Assembly: GCA_038502055.1 (NCBI GenBank)
Contig: JAXRKN010000044.1
Span: forward strand, 4,250,001 to 4,314,000
DNA length: 64,000 nt
Direction: 5' to 3'
Origin: Tanytarsus gracilentus
Taxonomy: Eukaryota; Arthropoda; Insecta; Diptera; Chironomidae
The notes under the pieces are model-generated. The model was given only the letters and a program-made list of their open reading frames with translations. It had not been told where the DNA came from and ran no database searches. The translations under genes and the position numbers were made by a program. Of the stretch, positions 40,501 to 51,800 are shown piece after piece. How positions within the stretch are numbered: the first letter of the stretch is position 1; each line of letters opens with the position of its first letter.

Positions 40501-43500
40501 GAGCTTACAAAGAGCATCGATTAGATGATGTAGTGCAACATCGTCCAAATATTGACTGCTCTCAAATAGTTGACTTAACATTGTTGATAATACGGGAAGA
40601 TCAGCCATTACTTGTGTGATTGAGTTTGTGTCAGTCATTGGTTTTTGAGTTGCTTGCAAGCTTCCACCAGTCGATGGCTTTAAGCCTAATATCCAAGCGA
40701 GATGTTGAAGAGTTGCGAGTACAATATGCCATGATGTTCCCAATATTCCTCCGTGGCAGTGAGCAAGATGTAAAATTGCTCGCATGCATTGTAAATTCTT
40801 GGCAGTCAACATAACGGGACCTTGATGTGCGCCAGGTTGCAAGCCACTAGTCGGTAAGGGAGTGCCAACGGCAACAATTGGAAATCTCTGTTGAATATCA
40901 TCGTGAAGTTGATGCATATATTGATTTCCAACATCCTGACTTCCACTCCTCATCATGCCCTTCATATTCATTCCCTGATAGCCCATATTAAGCACAGACA
41001 ATCCATAGTGCGGCGGCAATGAAGCTTTACAAATCGAAGTGATAAAAGCATCACGAGGCGTGCTCAAATCCAACATTCCACAGAGTGCCGCATAGTTTTG
41101 CATGGATTTTAAAACACACTCAGCCATCGCTTCATCGGTGCTTGCATCGATTAGTGGACTTAAACCGGCAAGTAATCCACACCAGCTTGAGTTTATCAGT
41201 TGACAATGAAGTGTTTTTTCTTCCTCTGTCACTCGATTTTTATACGGAACTGGTTTTTCCTCGCCGAGCTAGAAAAAAATGTCATTAATAATTGAAACTA
41301 ATTAAAATTTTATAGCTCACAATGGAAGGTCCATTTATAGCGAGCGATATCGATCGAACTATATCCAATAAGCATGCATATGCAATTGATATTCCATATC
41401 CGTCGGGAATCGGCGGTGGTTCGAGCTTATCAAGCATCTCAAGGTATTGAGATTTTGATTGTCCAGTGGGAAAAGTGATGACAAGCGGTAGCCAAACGCC
41501 TCTCAAGTAAAACCCTGATTGCGGCGAAATTCCAGAACCAACTGGAAGTCCACCAATCAGCGCTGGTGGACTCGACTGTAGATTTGCATTTCCTCCTATT
41601 TGATGCGACGCAAAGAGACTTTGCACGTAAGCGCCAAGCGAGTTAATAATGTCCTGAAAGATTTTCGTCGAATGATCCTTGAGGTCGTAGCAGCGACAAA
41701 AGGATACGAGTAAATCAGGCTGTACGGTCATTTTATGGAGCACTTCTAGAGCGAGTGACCTTTGCCATGTCGGCTTATCGGGATCAAGAAACTTTACGAT
41801 CAGTGATAAGAAAATTTCACACTCTGTCACCAGCAGTTGATGATATTTCTGTATAAGAATTGAGACGACACGCAAAAGTCGCATGCTAATTGGAAAGTAA
41901 GGTTTATCGTGCGGAGCAGGTGGTTGTTGTGTGCTTGGCACGACCACATTCCGATATTTAATGTTGGGTGAAAAGAGTTTAATCACTAGCGCACACACGC
42001 GCTCTTTCAGTAAGAATGAAAATTCTGGATTTTTGTAGAAAACTGATGAAAAATTTGTTAAAACAGACTCGAGAAGTTCCAGGCCAAAGGTTCGAGTCAT
42101 TTCTGTCATTCCCTGTAGCCAGTAAGGTTGATCGGCATTAACGAGCTGCACTAAATCTTGAAATAGTAGAAAAGCATCGGCAGCGCACGGTTTCAAACCT
42201 TTTGGCGCTTGTCCGAATGAAGCTTTAAGCTCCTCTAAATTAATTTCTCTCGGTTCTTCCTCTTGCGGCGATTCAGCATGCTCGACCATCGCTCGCTCAA
42301 ATACTAAAGACACCAGTTGTCTTATTGTCGCGCCAGCCGTGTTGATTGTGGTCGAGTCTTTTGTAAAATGAAGTCGAAAACACAAAACAATTGTCTTTGC
42401 AAGCGTTTCGCCGTGTACAACGGAATTTGTGGTCAATAAGAGTGTCACACTCTGCAATACTTTTACTTCTTCTATGCCATTCTCCATCAACATCCATAGC
42501 GTGTCGGTGATATATCGTGCACCTTTTTGATCAATCACCTGCTGCGTTATCAGTCGCTGCATCATTCCCAAGCAGAATTTAATTATTTTAACATCCTTCG
42601 ACTCGCATCCCTGAACGAGCGGATAGAGAATTTGATTTACGACATAGTAGATTGGTGTCTGAGGATTAGCGGCTGCCGCCTTCAGCTTTTGTATTGCCTC
42701 TTCGCACGACTAAAATAAGAGAGAAAAAAAATTGAATTAAATTAATATTCATGGTGTGCAATTTTCTTGTGTCAACAATTTGGATGCCAAGCCTATGTGT
42801 ACTCGCAAAAGGTTTATATTTGCTCATACAATTTTCTTCTCTCTCTCTTTCTTTATATTGACAACAATCCGATACATTTACATGCTATCCTAAGATAAGG
42901 GCAAGTTTGACTTGAAGAAGGACTTTTACAAAGATTAAATGAAACTAATTTAGTTTACTTAACGATATCTGATGTAATTCAAAAAGGGATCTTAATGGAC
43001 TCTTCGCGAGAGCTGAGCACGTGTTGGAGAATAAATTTAATTAATTAACGGTTAATGCAAATGTGACGTTATCAGCGCTGCCCAAGTAATAAATTATCAA
43101 TTTAAGCTCGTGATTCATACAAATTTGTTTGCACATTATCAAAGAGTTCTGATAACGAAATTAGAGTTGACAACTTTTATTGATTTTTCTCGGCACGATT
43201 CCGAAATGTGAAATATTACGCAATTCTCCATTGGTGTATTGTTATCGTTGTTTTTGTAAATAGTTTCGTATTGTTCATCTTCAACGGAGCAAAAAGTATG
43301 CGGAGATGATGAACAGTTAGATGTGTCAACGCCACAATGAGGGACGGAATGAATGCATAATTAATGGACGAGAGGAAAAATCAATAAGCCAATTTTTGCT
43401 GATCCGCACAAAGATTCCTGATAAACCACGTATGCGATGACAACAGCAGAAATTTTCATAAATTAATTACCTCCTTTATTTGAGGATTTTTCTTCTTCGT

Positions 43501-43596
43501 CTCATTGCTCAAAGTGCGAAAGTCATTCTGAAGTTGTTCGAGGAATTTTTGAGCCGCTTCCGTTCCGGTTGTGCCACTCCCAACAAACGACATCAT
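37593..43596 (-). CDS. mon2: MON2 homologue, Golgi/endosome trafficking scaffold related to large Arf-GEFs
   Basis: MON2 is a peripheral Golgi and endosome scaffold. It is related to BIG/GBF Arf-GEFs but lacks the Sec7 domain, and it acts with Dopey in endosome-to-Golgi recycling. Seven exons, read right to left: 43596-43471, 42709-41321, 41268-39487, 39427-39224, 39168-38402, 38348-37837 and 37783-37593. All phases agree and the total is 1656 aa, against roughly 1700 in human. Hallmarks seen: an N-terminal DCB-like segment starting MMSFVGSG with NETKKKNP; LWMLMENGIEEVK and VLCFRLHFTKD; DAFITSICKASLPPHYGLSV; GDFPRACQLLLE with ALKSFQEIL; SQAFLTALVQIFPALFQHI; LVDCTTTSSCEVSRSLREAL near the end. 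These match vertebrate MON2 segment by segment. It diverges from POLD3 at its 5' end. Introns are short except the first (761 bp). Identification is firm. Confidence 0.96.
42710..43470 (-). other. MON2 intron 1
   Basis: The 761-bp phase 0 intron has donor GGAG|gtaatt and acceptor attttag|TCG, read on the minus strand. No exon, RNA gene or repeat is recognised in it. Confidence 0.8.
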
Positions 43597-44277
43597 AAAC
43601 AATTTATTTTAAATTATCAAACTTAGAATTATCTTCACAAAAAAAAACTTTTTTCTTCGTTCTTGTTTTTAATTTTCTTTTTCCAGGTCATCAAATTTTA
43701 AATTTTCACTTTTATCACTTTGTTTTCGCCTTTTGTGCTTCACATTTATGTTTTTTCACATAACTTCCTTCTCCTTTATAAAATTAAAATGTTTTTAACT
43801 TGATTAATGAGCTTTCACTTGTTAGATTTCATGAAAATTTGTTTTTTTCACATCTCAAATTTTTTTTTATTCTTCTTTTTATGCAATTTTAAAAATTCTT
43901 TCGAGTCACGCACCCTTTTTTCGAACTTTCGATAAACAGTGAGAATTGAACTTAATGAAACCTGTTTAAAGTGAACAAACATGTGGAATTTCGGATATTT
44001 TTAAATTATTAGCAATGAAATCAAGTAAATTTTTACTACAAATCTAAAATTGTACATTTTCAGATTTATTTTAATTCAAGGTCGATTAATTTGAACTTGG
44101 TAACGTTAAATTATTTTACGAGATTATTTTCAATCTCTTTTCTCAGATTTCACGGTAGTTCGAAAATTTTCCCTCTCAAATTATTGTAAACAAAAAAGTT
44201 AATCTATTTAATTTCTAAAGACTTACACCAGTAACTTGTTTTATTTATACCAAAAAGAGTCCTTAATTATCGTCGCA
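43597..44277. promoter_or_regulatory. Bidirectional promoter region shared by MON2 and POLD3
   Basis: The two start codons face away from each other across 681 bp, so both promoters and 5' UTRs must fit here unless a leader exon lies elsewhere. Neither side has a clear TATA box at a usual distance. I do not see an intact TATCGATA (DRE) site, although CGATAA occurs near 43930. Such head-to-head pairs are common for housekeeping genes. Confidence 0.6.
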
Positions 44278-45783
44278 ATGGACACGACAACTGAAAAGAA
44301 TTGCATGGAAGAGATTTCATCACTTATTTTAGATGCACTTCAGAAGGTGAGGAAAAGTTGAGAAAATAATTTGAAATAATTTTAAATTTAATATTTAGGT
44401 GACATTGAAAACGATTTCGAATAACTGGCTTGTAACGAATGACATTGCTGAGGAAGTCCTCAAGAAATGGACGCAACAAAATGAGAAGAAAGTTAAAGAT
44501 CTTGTAAAGGAATTTTTGGTTCAGGGAATTAATTCAAAGGGTAAATTTACAATCGCTGTCGTTAACGAGGAGACAAAGAAGAAAATAGATGAAAAATGGA
44601 AAGATATTAAAAGATCGTGGCTCTATAGCGTTGAGACTAAATCAAATTCTCGGGATCTTGATCTTCCGCCTAAATATGAGGAAATTAAAGTGTAAGTTAA
44701 TAATTTATTTAATGAATCAACAGTCTAACATACTCTCATTACAGTAAAAACATCCTGATTGATGTTGGTCAACGTGATCTTCAAGTTCCAGTTGCTGTCA
44801 AGCAAGAGCCCATGGACACAACCAAAATTAAGACCCCATTCGGAATGGTCAAGCCCGTAGCCAAGAAAACAGAAGAGATTAACACTGTGCAGAAACAAAA
44901 GACCGAAGAATTGTCTTTAAAGTCTAAAGAAATGCCTAAAAAGTCTCTAGAGAAATCGTCTGATACGAAGAAACCTGTTGAGGATAAAAAGCCAGAAGAA
45001 AAACATGTTGAAGAAAAGAAAAAATCCCCACCGACAGCACCGAAGCCTTCAACTTCCAAGAATGCAAAGAAAAACACTAAACCAGTTCAAAAAGGCAACA
45101 TTACATCTTTCTTCAATAAACCATCATCGACGACTACCAGCACAAAATCCGTCAATGGAGTCAAGCAAGAGAAAAAGGAACCATCACCGGAAGCGCAAGA
45201 AGAAAAGATGGAAGTTGATGAAGTGCAAGAAGAAAAGATGGAAGTTGATCAAATCCCACGGAAGCGTTCTGCATCGCCACCACCAAAATCAAAGAAAAAA
45301 CCTCCACAAAAGAAACAAAAAGAGTCCAAAACCAAGAAGCGATCTCGAATTCAAGTGATGGATGATTCGAGTGAAGATGAGGACGAAGAGAAAAGCATTT
45401 TTGAGGAGCCAGAAAGTAAATTAATTAAATTTGATCGTGAGGTAACACCAGAACCGAAGGCTGCGCATTCAAGGTCGCCAACACCTGAAGAAAAGCCACA
45501 AATTGAGAAGCCCGTTGGAAAGCATAAAGCAAAGCGCTGGGTGACAAAACGATTTGAAACCGATGATGGTTTTATCAGAACCGAGAAAGTGCTCGAAGAA
45601 TATTCAGCATCTGAAGATGAAGCGGTGAATGATGAGAATCGAAAGAAAAATTCGCCTCCAGCAGCAAAAGAAGTTCCTGTTAAGAGTTCTCCTGTGAAAA
45701 AGGCAACTTCAGCAAAAGCAAAGTCCAATGTCACTGCGAAGACAAAGCAAGGAAGCATCATGAACTTTTTCACTAAAAAATAA
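44278..45783 (+). CDS. PolD3: DNA polymerase delta subunit 3 (POLD3/p66) with C-terminal PIP box
   Basis: A nuclear accessory subunit that links Pol delta to PCNA in lagging-strand synthesis and break-induced replication. Three exons, 44278-44346, 44399-44691 and 44745-45783, join in phase to 466 aa, the length of human POLD3 as I recall it. The N-terminal ~120 residues (ISNNWLVTNDIAEEVLKKW; GKFTIAVVNEE) match the winged-helix part that binds POLD2. The rest is a Lys/Glu/Pro/Ser-rich, presumably disordered tail with acidic patches (DDSSEDEDEE) and basic runs suited to nuclear import. It ends in a consensus PCNA-interacting peptide, QGSIMNFF, at 456-463. A second PIP-like motif, KGNITSFF, is at 237-244. 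A 30-bp tandem duplication repeats VQEEKMEVD. The start has an A at -3 (gcaATG). Confidence 0.92.
45195..45249 (+). repeat. Two-copy 30-bp tandem duplication inside POLD3
   Basis: The 25-bp core GCAAGAAGAAAAGATGGAAG plus TTGAT occurs at 45195 and again at 45225, identical and in frame. It duplicates the peptide QEEKMEVD. Identity at third codon positions suggests a recent duplication. Confidence 0.85.
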
Positions 45784-45800
45784 ATGTCAAAATAATTCAC

Positions 45801-45806
45801 AATAAA
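45801..45806 (+). terminator. POLD3 polyadenylation signal
   Basis: An AATAAA lies 18 bp downstream of the POLD3 stop codon, giving a very short 3' UTR. Confidence 0.7.
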
Positions 45807-46155
45807 AGTTGATATCATTTTCATTAAAAGCATGTTATACGGCGTAATTGAATTATTGAAGCGTAGAAATCAATCAAATTACTTTCAATTAAGTTCGAAT
45901 CAGTGATAAGAGCTTTTGAGTTTTCGAGATATTTTTTTTCGTGCAATATTCCACGTGCTCAAGCAGGTCATTCAAAATTAATTTACTTTACAACATTCCA
46001 CGAAATCTTAACTCAAAAATTAATCACTCACAAAGCCCTTTATTTTATACATAAAAAATGTTTCAAAACCCACACGTGGGTGTTGCCGCGTAACCCACTT
46101 GTAACAGATCAGTGTTTGAAAATCAAGTGCATAAAAAATGAGTTTAAGTCAATCC

Positions 46156-46878
46156 GGACACTTTGGCTGTCCGTGGCAGTCCTGTTCGACCATTCCTCAA
46201 AAATCGTCTATGTCATTCGATTCCTGGTCTAATTACGAGTTCAACGATACCCATGAAGTCATAGTTCTGAAAAATGGACATTTTGGCTGTCCGTGGCACT
46301 ACTGGCCGGCCTTGATTAGCATTTATCAAAAATCATCTATGTCAATAGATTCCTGGTCCAATCACGAGTTCAACGATACCCATGAAGCCATAGTTCTGAA
46401 AAATGGACATTATGGCTGTCCGTGGCACTACTGGCCGTCCATGATGGACATTCATCAAAAATCATCTATATCAATCGATTCCTGGTCCAATTACGAGTTC
46501 AACGAGATACATGAAGCCATAGTTCTGAAAAATGGACATTTCGGCTGTCCGTGACACTGCTGGCCGGCCATGATGGACATTCCTCCAAAATCATCTATAT
46601 CAATCGATTCCTGGTCCAATCACGAGTTCAACGATACCCATGAAGCCATAGTTCTGAAAAATGGACATTTTGGCTTTCTGTGGCACGACCATAGGTCACG
46701 ACTCGAAAAATCATGTATGTCAATCGATTCCTGGTCAAGTTACGAATCAATGCCAATCGATTTCTGGTCCAATCACGAGTTCAACGATACCCATGAAGCC
46801 ATATAAGAGAAAATTTGTATGAAAAATGGACGTTATGGCCGTCCATGGCACGACCATAGGTCATGACTCAAAAAATAG
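46156..46878 (+). repeat. Tandem repeat array, mostly 129-bp units
   Basis: Units begin GGACATTTTGGCTGTCCGTG and start at 46156, 46276, 46405, 46534, 46663 and 46828 (partial). Spacings are 120, 129, 129, 129 and 165 bp. Each opens with a small GGACA...TGTCC hairpin and contains GATTCCTGGTCC and ACGAGTTCAACGATACCCAT. Units 2-4 are the most alike. The fifth carries an internal partial duplication around CCTGGTC. Because 120, 129 and 165 are multiples of three, one frame stays aligned through the array. Confidence 0.9.
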
Positions 46879-46970
46879 TCAGTGCCTGCACATATAGACC
46901 CTAAGAGCTACCATCTGGCGAAAACTAGAAGTCTCTAGCTGGTCCAGGGACCGAGATCTCGCTTGTGCAG

Positions 46971-47010
46971 ACGGACGGACGGACGGACGGACGGACGGAC
47001 GGACGGACGG
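46971..47010 (+). repeat. (ACGG)10 microsatellite
   Basis: Ten perfect copies of ACGG lie inside the repeat element, preceded by TTGTGCAG and followed by AATCACGAGC. GC-rich simple repeats are otherwise absent from this AT-rich window. Confidence 0.95.
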
Positions 47011-47052
47011 AATCACGAGCATATAAGCGTTACACCACTTTGTGGGTTACGC

Positions 47053-48864
47053 TAAAAAATCGACCCATCTCAGATTATCAAAACTCTCTTTTAATTCGAA
47101 GCGAGCTGGCTCTGAAATACGAAGAACTTCCAATTTCAATTTATTCTAAATGTCAACCCTAGAAAATAGAAGTGATTTATTTTTATATCCTCATCAGACG
47201 ATGAAAGATTATGAGATTATGAGATGATCTTGTAAGATATTTGGGACGAGAATAGATTTTAATTTAGCGAATCTTTTTATTTAATAATTTAACCTGAAAT
47301 TTTAATTAAAACAATAACTTCTATTCTTACGTGTATTTAATTATTAAATAATTCCTTTTTTATTTCAATAACTTTATTTTGTGCCACTTAAACGAAGAAT
47401 ATTCAAAAAAGTACTTTCATTATCCTTTAAAAGGATTTAATTTTTCTTTCTTTGCTCTTAATATTCGATAAGTTTTTTTTTCTAAATGTTATTTATCAGT
47501 TAAATAATAAATATTTTAGGAAAAAGTTTAAATTTTTCTCATCAAGCTCACTGGAAAACTCTCTCGCGGATTATTCACAAATTTTTTTAATTTTTTTTTG
47601 ATGAGGTTCATAACCTCCAAACAATCCCCAAACTCACAACTGTATGCAGCACGTTATCAATCATTCATTAATGTTACAATAAGAGAGCAAAAAAGTTTTT
47701 TTTATAGTTTCTTTTTCTCATACGAATTAATGTGTGAATCTCGAAAAAGTCTGTGTGAATTAATTGTCTAGATTAATTATGCAACAAACACGATTGACTC
47801 TCTTAACATTATTAAGATGCTTGTGAGGATACGTAATAATACTTTATAAACGTCATAATTTGATTTTCTTGCTTTCTTATAGGACAAATAACTTTATTTT
47901 CTGATAGTTGCGGGTGCACTTTAAATTTACAGAGACTTTAAATATTTATAGTAGCTACAACTTGTAGAAAAATATGCATTCTCTAAGCTATTCAAACTTG
48001 CTCGCTAATTTAATCTTTCCTCAACTATCAAATTTTAATCACTGAAGGTTCTTACAACGAGAGAGGAAATGAGTTTAAGCTATTCTCATTTAAATTTTCA
48101 CTACATTTTGCACTACCATGAGTGGGTGAGGTGAAAATAACGGAAATTAATTTGAATTTATAGCAGTTTTAAAAAATACAATAAAATGATTTTTTACATT
48201 AAATTTTATTTAGAGAACTTTTAAAATAATTGCCGTTATTTTTTAAATAACTGCTTTAAATTCAAATTTATCCCTCAAGTCACACCTCATCCACCACAAT
48301 AGCAAATTTAATTTAAATTCGTTTAAAATTTATTTTACATCCAGTGTAGGTTTGCTCTTAAAGTAACTTCATGACAATTTCTCCTCAATCATTCGAGAGC
48401 GCGTCAGAGTGCAAATCATTTTAAGTTTATCCCGTAAACACAGTCTTATATCAGTCAATTTTAAAACACCAATCTACTTCAACTGACACCTTGCGAATGA
48501 TTGATCATTTCTTAATGCCCACATCGAGTCGAATGGCTTTATCAATTGACACGAGCTTTCTCACCATCATTTAATTCTATTAAAAGAAGCCAAGTTTGGT
48601 GGCTAAATATTTTTCTTTTGCTCTTTAGATGCAGATTAGATTAGCTCGTATACATCCTTACACCACCAAAAGAGCTTTAATAATTTAGCTAAGTTTTTTT
48701 TTTTTAAAATTTATCTTGGAACTTAATTACCATTTTTCTCTCATATTTAGTTCATTTCTCATATTCACTATATAATTTTATAAAACTTATTTACAAAAAG
48801 AATTTACACGAGGAGGGGTCGAGGACCCTTCATGAAATGCAAGAATTGAAGCTGAAAGGAAGAA
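47053..48864. other. Intergenic DNA and 3' flank of the phosphodiesterase gene
   Basis: AT-rich DNA with no supported gene. It contains an imperfect inverted repeat at about 48110-48310, listed separately, and must hold the 3' UTR of the phosphodiesterase read from the right. I found no convincing AATAAA on the minus strand close to its stop codon. Confidence 0.5.
48110..48310. repeat. Imperfect inverted repeat, possible decayed MITE
   Basis: The left arm (TTTGCACTACC, then GGGTGAGGTG, then TTTGAATTTATAGCAGTT) is mirrored by a right arm that reads, reversed, TTTGCTATTG, GGATGAGGTG and TTTGAATTTAAAGCAGTT. Arms are about 70 bp with several mismatches and gaps. It resembles an old foldback element, but no target duplication is clear. 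Confidence 0.45.
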
Positions 48865-51800
48865 TCATTGTTCCATGACCTCCTGTCCATCTTTCTTTCT
48901 CCAGTTGGCGTAACTCACGATTGCCGGTGTATAAGAATTAATGATGCCGTTTTGTGGTGGCTTTATGTATGTGGGCGAGAAGATTGAGTTGCCGCCGTTA
49001 ATGTCGAGGGGAAATTTTCCAACAATTTTCGACATTTTTAAGCTGTCATTACTGGCATTGCTCAGCTCATCGCCATTGTTGTTGGTATTTCCATTGCTAT
49101 TATAGTAATTGTTGTTATTTATGCCTCCATTTGACATTGATTTTAGACTGTTCTTACGATTCTTAATCGTCTCCTGAGCCGTTTGAGCGAGCTCCATCCA
49201 ATGTTTTTTATTATTTTTGACGCCGTCGACGAGTGGCTTTAAACTCTTCGATAAATCAGCGAAAGCCTATTAAAGAGGGAGAGAAAAACATTAAAATAGT
49301 TTTATTGGTGTTATAAAATTTAAATTTACAAATTTTAACGCTTTCTCACCTCATAAATAGGAAGACAGATCGAATCGATGAATCCGACTTGCATTGACGG
49401 TAATTGATCTTCCTTATCGCGATTCATAATGTCGATTGGAGTTATATTCAACTCCTGTCGCTCCATATCACCCTGCTCGAAAAATTCTGAGCTCACAAGA
49501 TCTGCAACCCGCTTCTCGATATCCCACGGCTTCGTAATTGCCGATAAATCACAAACTGTCATGCTCATTGCTCGCAATAAGGAACGATTATCTTCGTTTG
49601 AAAACTGCTCGATGACTGGCGTGGTGTTTATGGAGCTCAGGAATGAACCACGTTTTCTGTTTGATAAATTTGTTAAATAAAATTCCACTCAATTAGGATG
49701 GAAGTTCTCACCTAAAGTAAACAGCCAAATCAGTTGACAAAATTGCATCCTCAAGGACTTTAATTACTCGACTATAGTCGTCTGATGTTAGGCTCGAGAG
49801 AATTTGATTTCCGGGACTGTTGAGAATCATTAAGCACTGATCAAAGTGATGATGTTCCATTGTGCTGGTCGAGTAGAGAATTGCCAATGGACTATCGGAT
49901 TTCAATTGAAATGCATTGTTTGTTCCTCGATGATCTAAGTCATGACATAGCTGCAAAATGTTCATAAATCATGAGAGCTTTACGAAATAAATTAAGTTCA
50001 ACTCACGCAGCCTATAATAAGTGCAAGACACTCAATTTCGCCAAAGACCTTCCACCATTGTGTCGACGTGAGAATCGCGAACATCATTTGAGCGACATTG
50101 AACGCATGACGCCAATTATGGTAAGTGACATTGCGATAATTTTTCTTCACACTCAAAAGCCATCGACAGAGCATCTCATAGTCGATGTGAAAGCGATTTA
50201 CCAGATCTAAATCGAGGAACATCCTTAAGCACGCTCTCAAAGTGTCATCATCGTCCAGACTAAGATCATCAAATGAAAAGTCGTGAAGTTGAAAGTATGC
50301 TGACGACGGAATTTTCAGATTCTGTTTGGCATAAAAAATTTATGTGAAAAAAAGAGCAAATGATTTTTGTGTATGTGGCATTACCATCAGTCGGATGGCA
50401 TCATCTGTTGACGCTGATGCGTGATAACTGAGCACTTCCAATGTAACGCTCTGTTTTGCCATCGCAACAATTGCCTTCTCATACATGTGGGTGTTATTTA
50501 TTCCCATGCCACAAAAAATGGCAAAAGCCTCAACAAAGTTCTCATCGTTCTTGGTGAAATTCTATCGCAAAGTTATGAAAGGAAATTTTAATAATGTTCG
50601 AATGACGTCGATGAAAAAAAGAGAAAACTTACCAAGTCATCAAACTTATTAATCAACTGAATGACGCCAATGATTTGACCCAATGAGTTTTTAATAGCCA
50701 TGCACAGTATTGACTTATGCTTAAAAGACGTATTTTCATCAACACTCGGATCGAAACGGGAATCGTCATATGCGTGAGGGATGTTAACGGTCTAGATAAT
50801 GAAAACATTTTTATTATTTTAATAAATTGGGAATTAAAGAGTTTTTATTTAAATAAAAGAGCAATTTTAATCATTATTTTAAAAAATTGAAAAATTTGAA
50901 AGGAAACAAAGCAAAAAAATTGGGTTCGAATCCTTAAATTTTAAGTACTCTTTATTTAAATTTAATTTAATTTTTTTGTTCAAATGACAAAATTTATTAT
51001 TTTTTAATCACTCACCTCCCCGGTCGCTGCGACGTGACCAGTAATGCCAATATTGGTTGGAAAACGCGATTCAAACGGACTAGTTCTTTCATTGAGATCA
51101 TCATTAGCTTCAAAATCGAATACACGTGAAAAGCTTCCTTTGGACGCTTCGTGTAAAAGCAGTATCTGCGCGTACATCATAAAGATTAGCAATTAATATT
51201 TCAAAAGGGACAAATTTAATCTCCTTACCTGCACTCTTTGGCACTGAATTAGACTTTGCATGTGAGTTAATATTCTAAATACCATGTGTTCAATTGTACT
51301 TTGTTCCTCAAATATCATTCGCGCTAAATCTAGTAGAACCTGGTTTCGTTTCACTTCCAACTGAGATTTCTCGTAAAGCTGTGCATTTCGTAAGCCAATG
51401 CCACAAAACTGCAGATATGATGCGAATACCTGATGGAGAGAAAATTCAATAATGTAAATCTCTTTTTGCGAAATGGATAAAGCGAGAGATTATTTTCAAT
51501 TGGGAAATCACTTAAGTGCAACAGAGATTTTCGAATGGATGGAAAATGAATTTTAATAAAAAATTAAGGGATTAAAAATTGTTTTTAATTATTTTCCTGG
51601 TGGACATGAAACGTTGCCTAATTTATGTTTTTTTTCATTGTCTATTGAAATCGTTGGCCGAGATTTAAATTTTATTTGTATGAGGATTTTTTGAATTTTA
51701 ACGGTAACATTTGGTCATGTCCCACGCAGGATTATTTTTAGTAGATTTTTAAAATTTAAATTTAAAAAATACGTTTTGTATTTCTAAATTTTTCATCCCT

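Larger units (their letters stand above)
46088..47052. mobile_element. Repeat element with internal 129-bp tandem units, (ACGG)10 and terminal inverted repeats
   Basis: The ends are inverted copies of GCGTAACCCAC (left at 46088, right ending 47052), about 965 bp apart. Inside are five tandem units and a partial sixth, then about 120 bp of unique DNA, then (ACGG)10. The microsatellite is GTCC on the other strand and so fits the GTCY type carried by dipteran mini-me and DINE-like elements. No transposase is encoded. No clear target duplication is seen, so the class is uncertain. It sits 280 bp past the POLD3 poly(A) signal. Confidence 0.65.

Noticed and set aside
44781..45833. Minus-strand frames of 98 and 160 codons opposite POLD3
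   Set aside because: Phe/Ser-rich antisense readings of the Lys/Glu-rich POLD3 tail. The plus strand has the recognised protein and a PIP box.
46138..46554. 138-codon frame as a genuine protein-coding gene
   Set aside because: It is produced by tandem repeats inside a transposon-like element, lacks any domain and is interrupted in the fourth unit. It is kept only as an observation.
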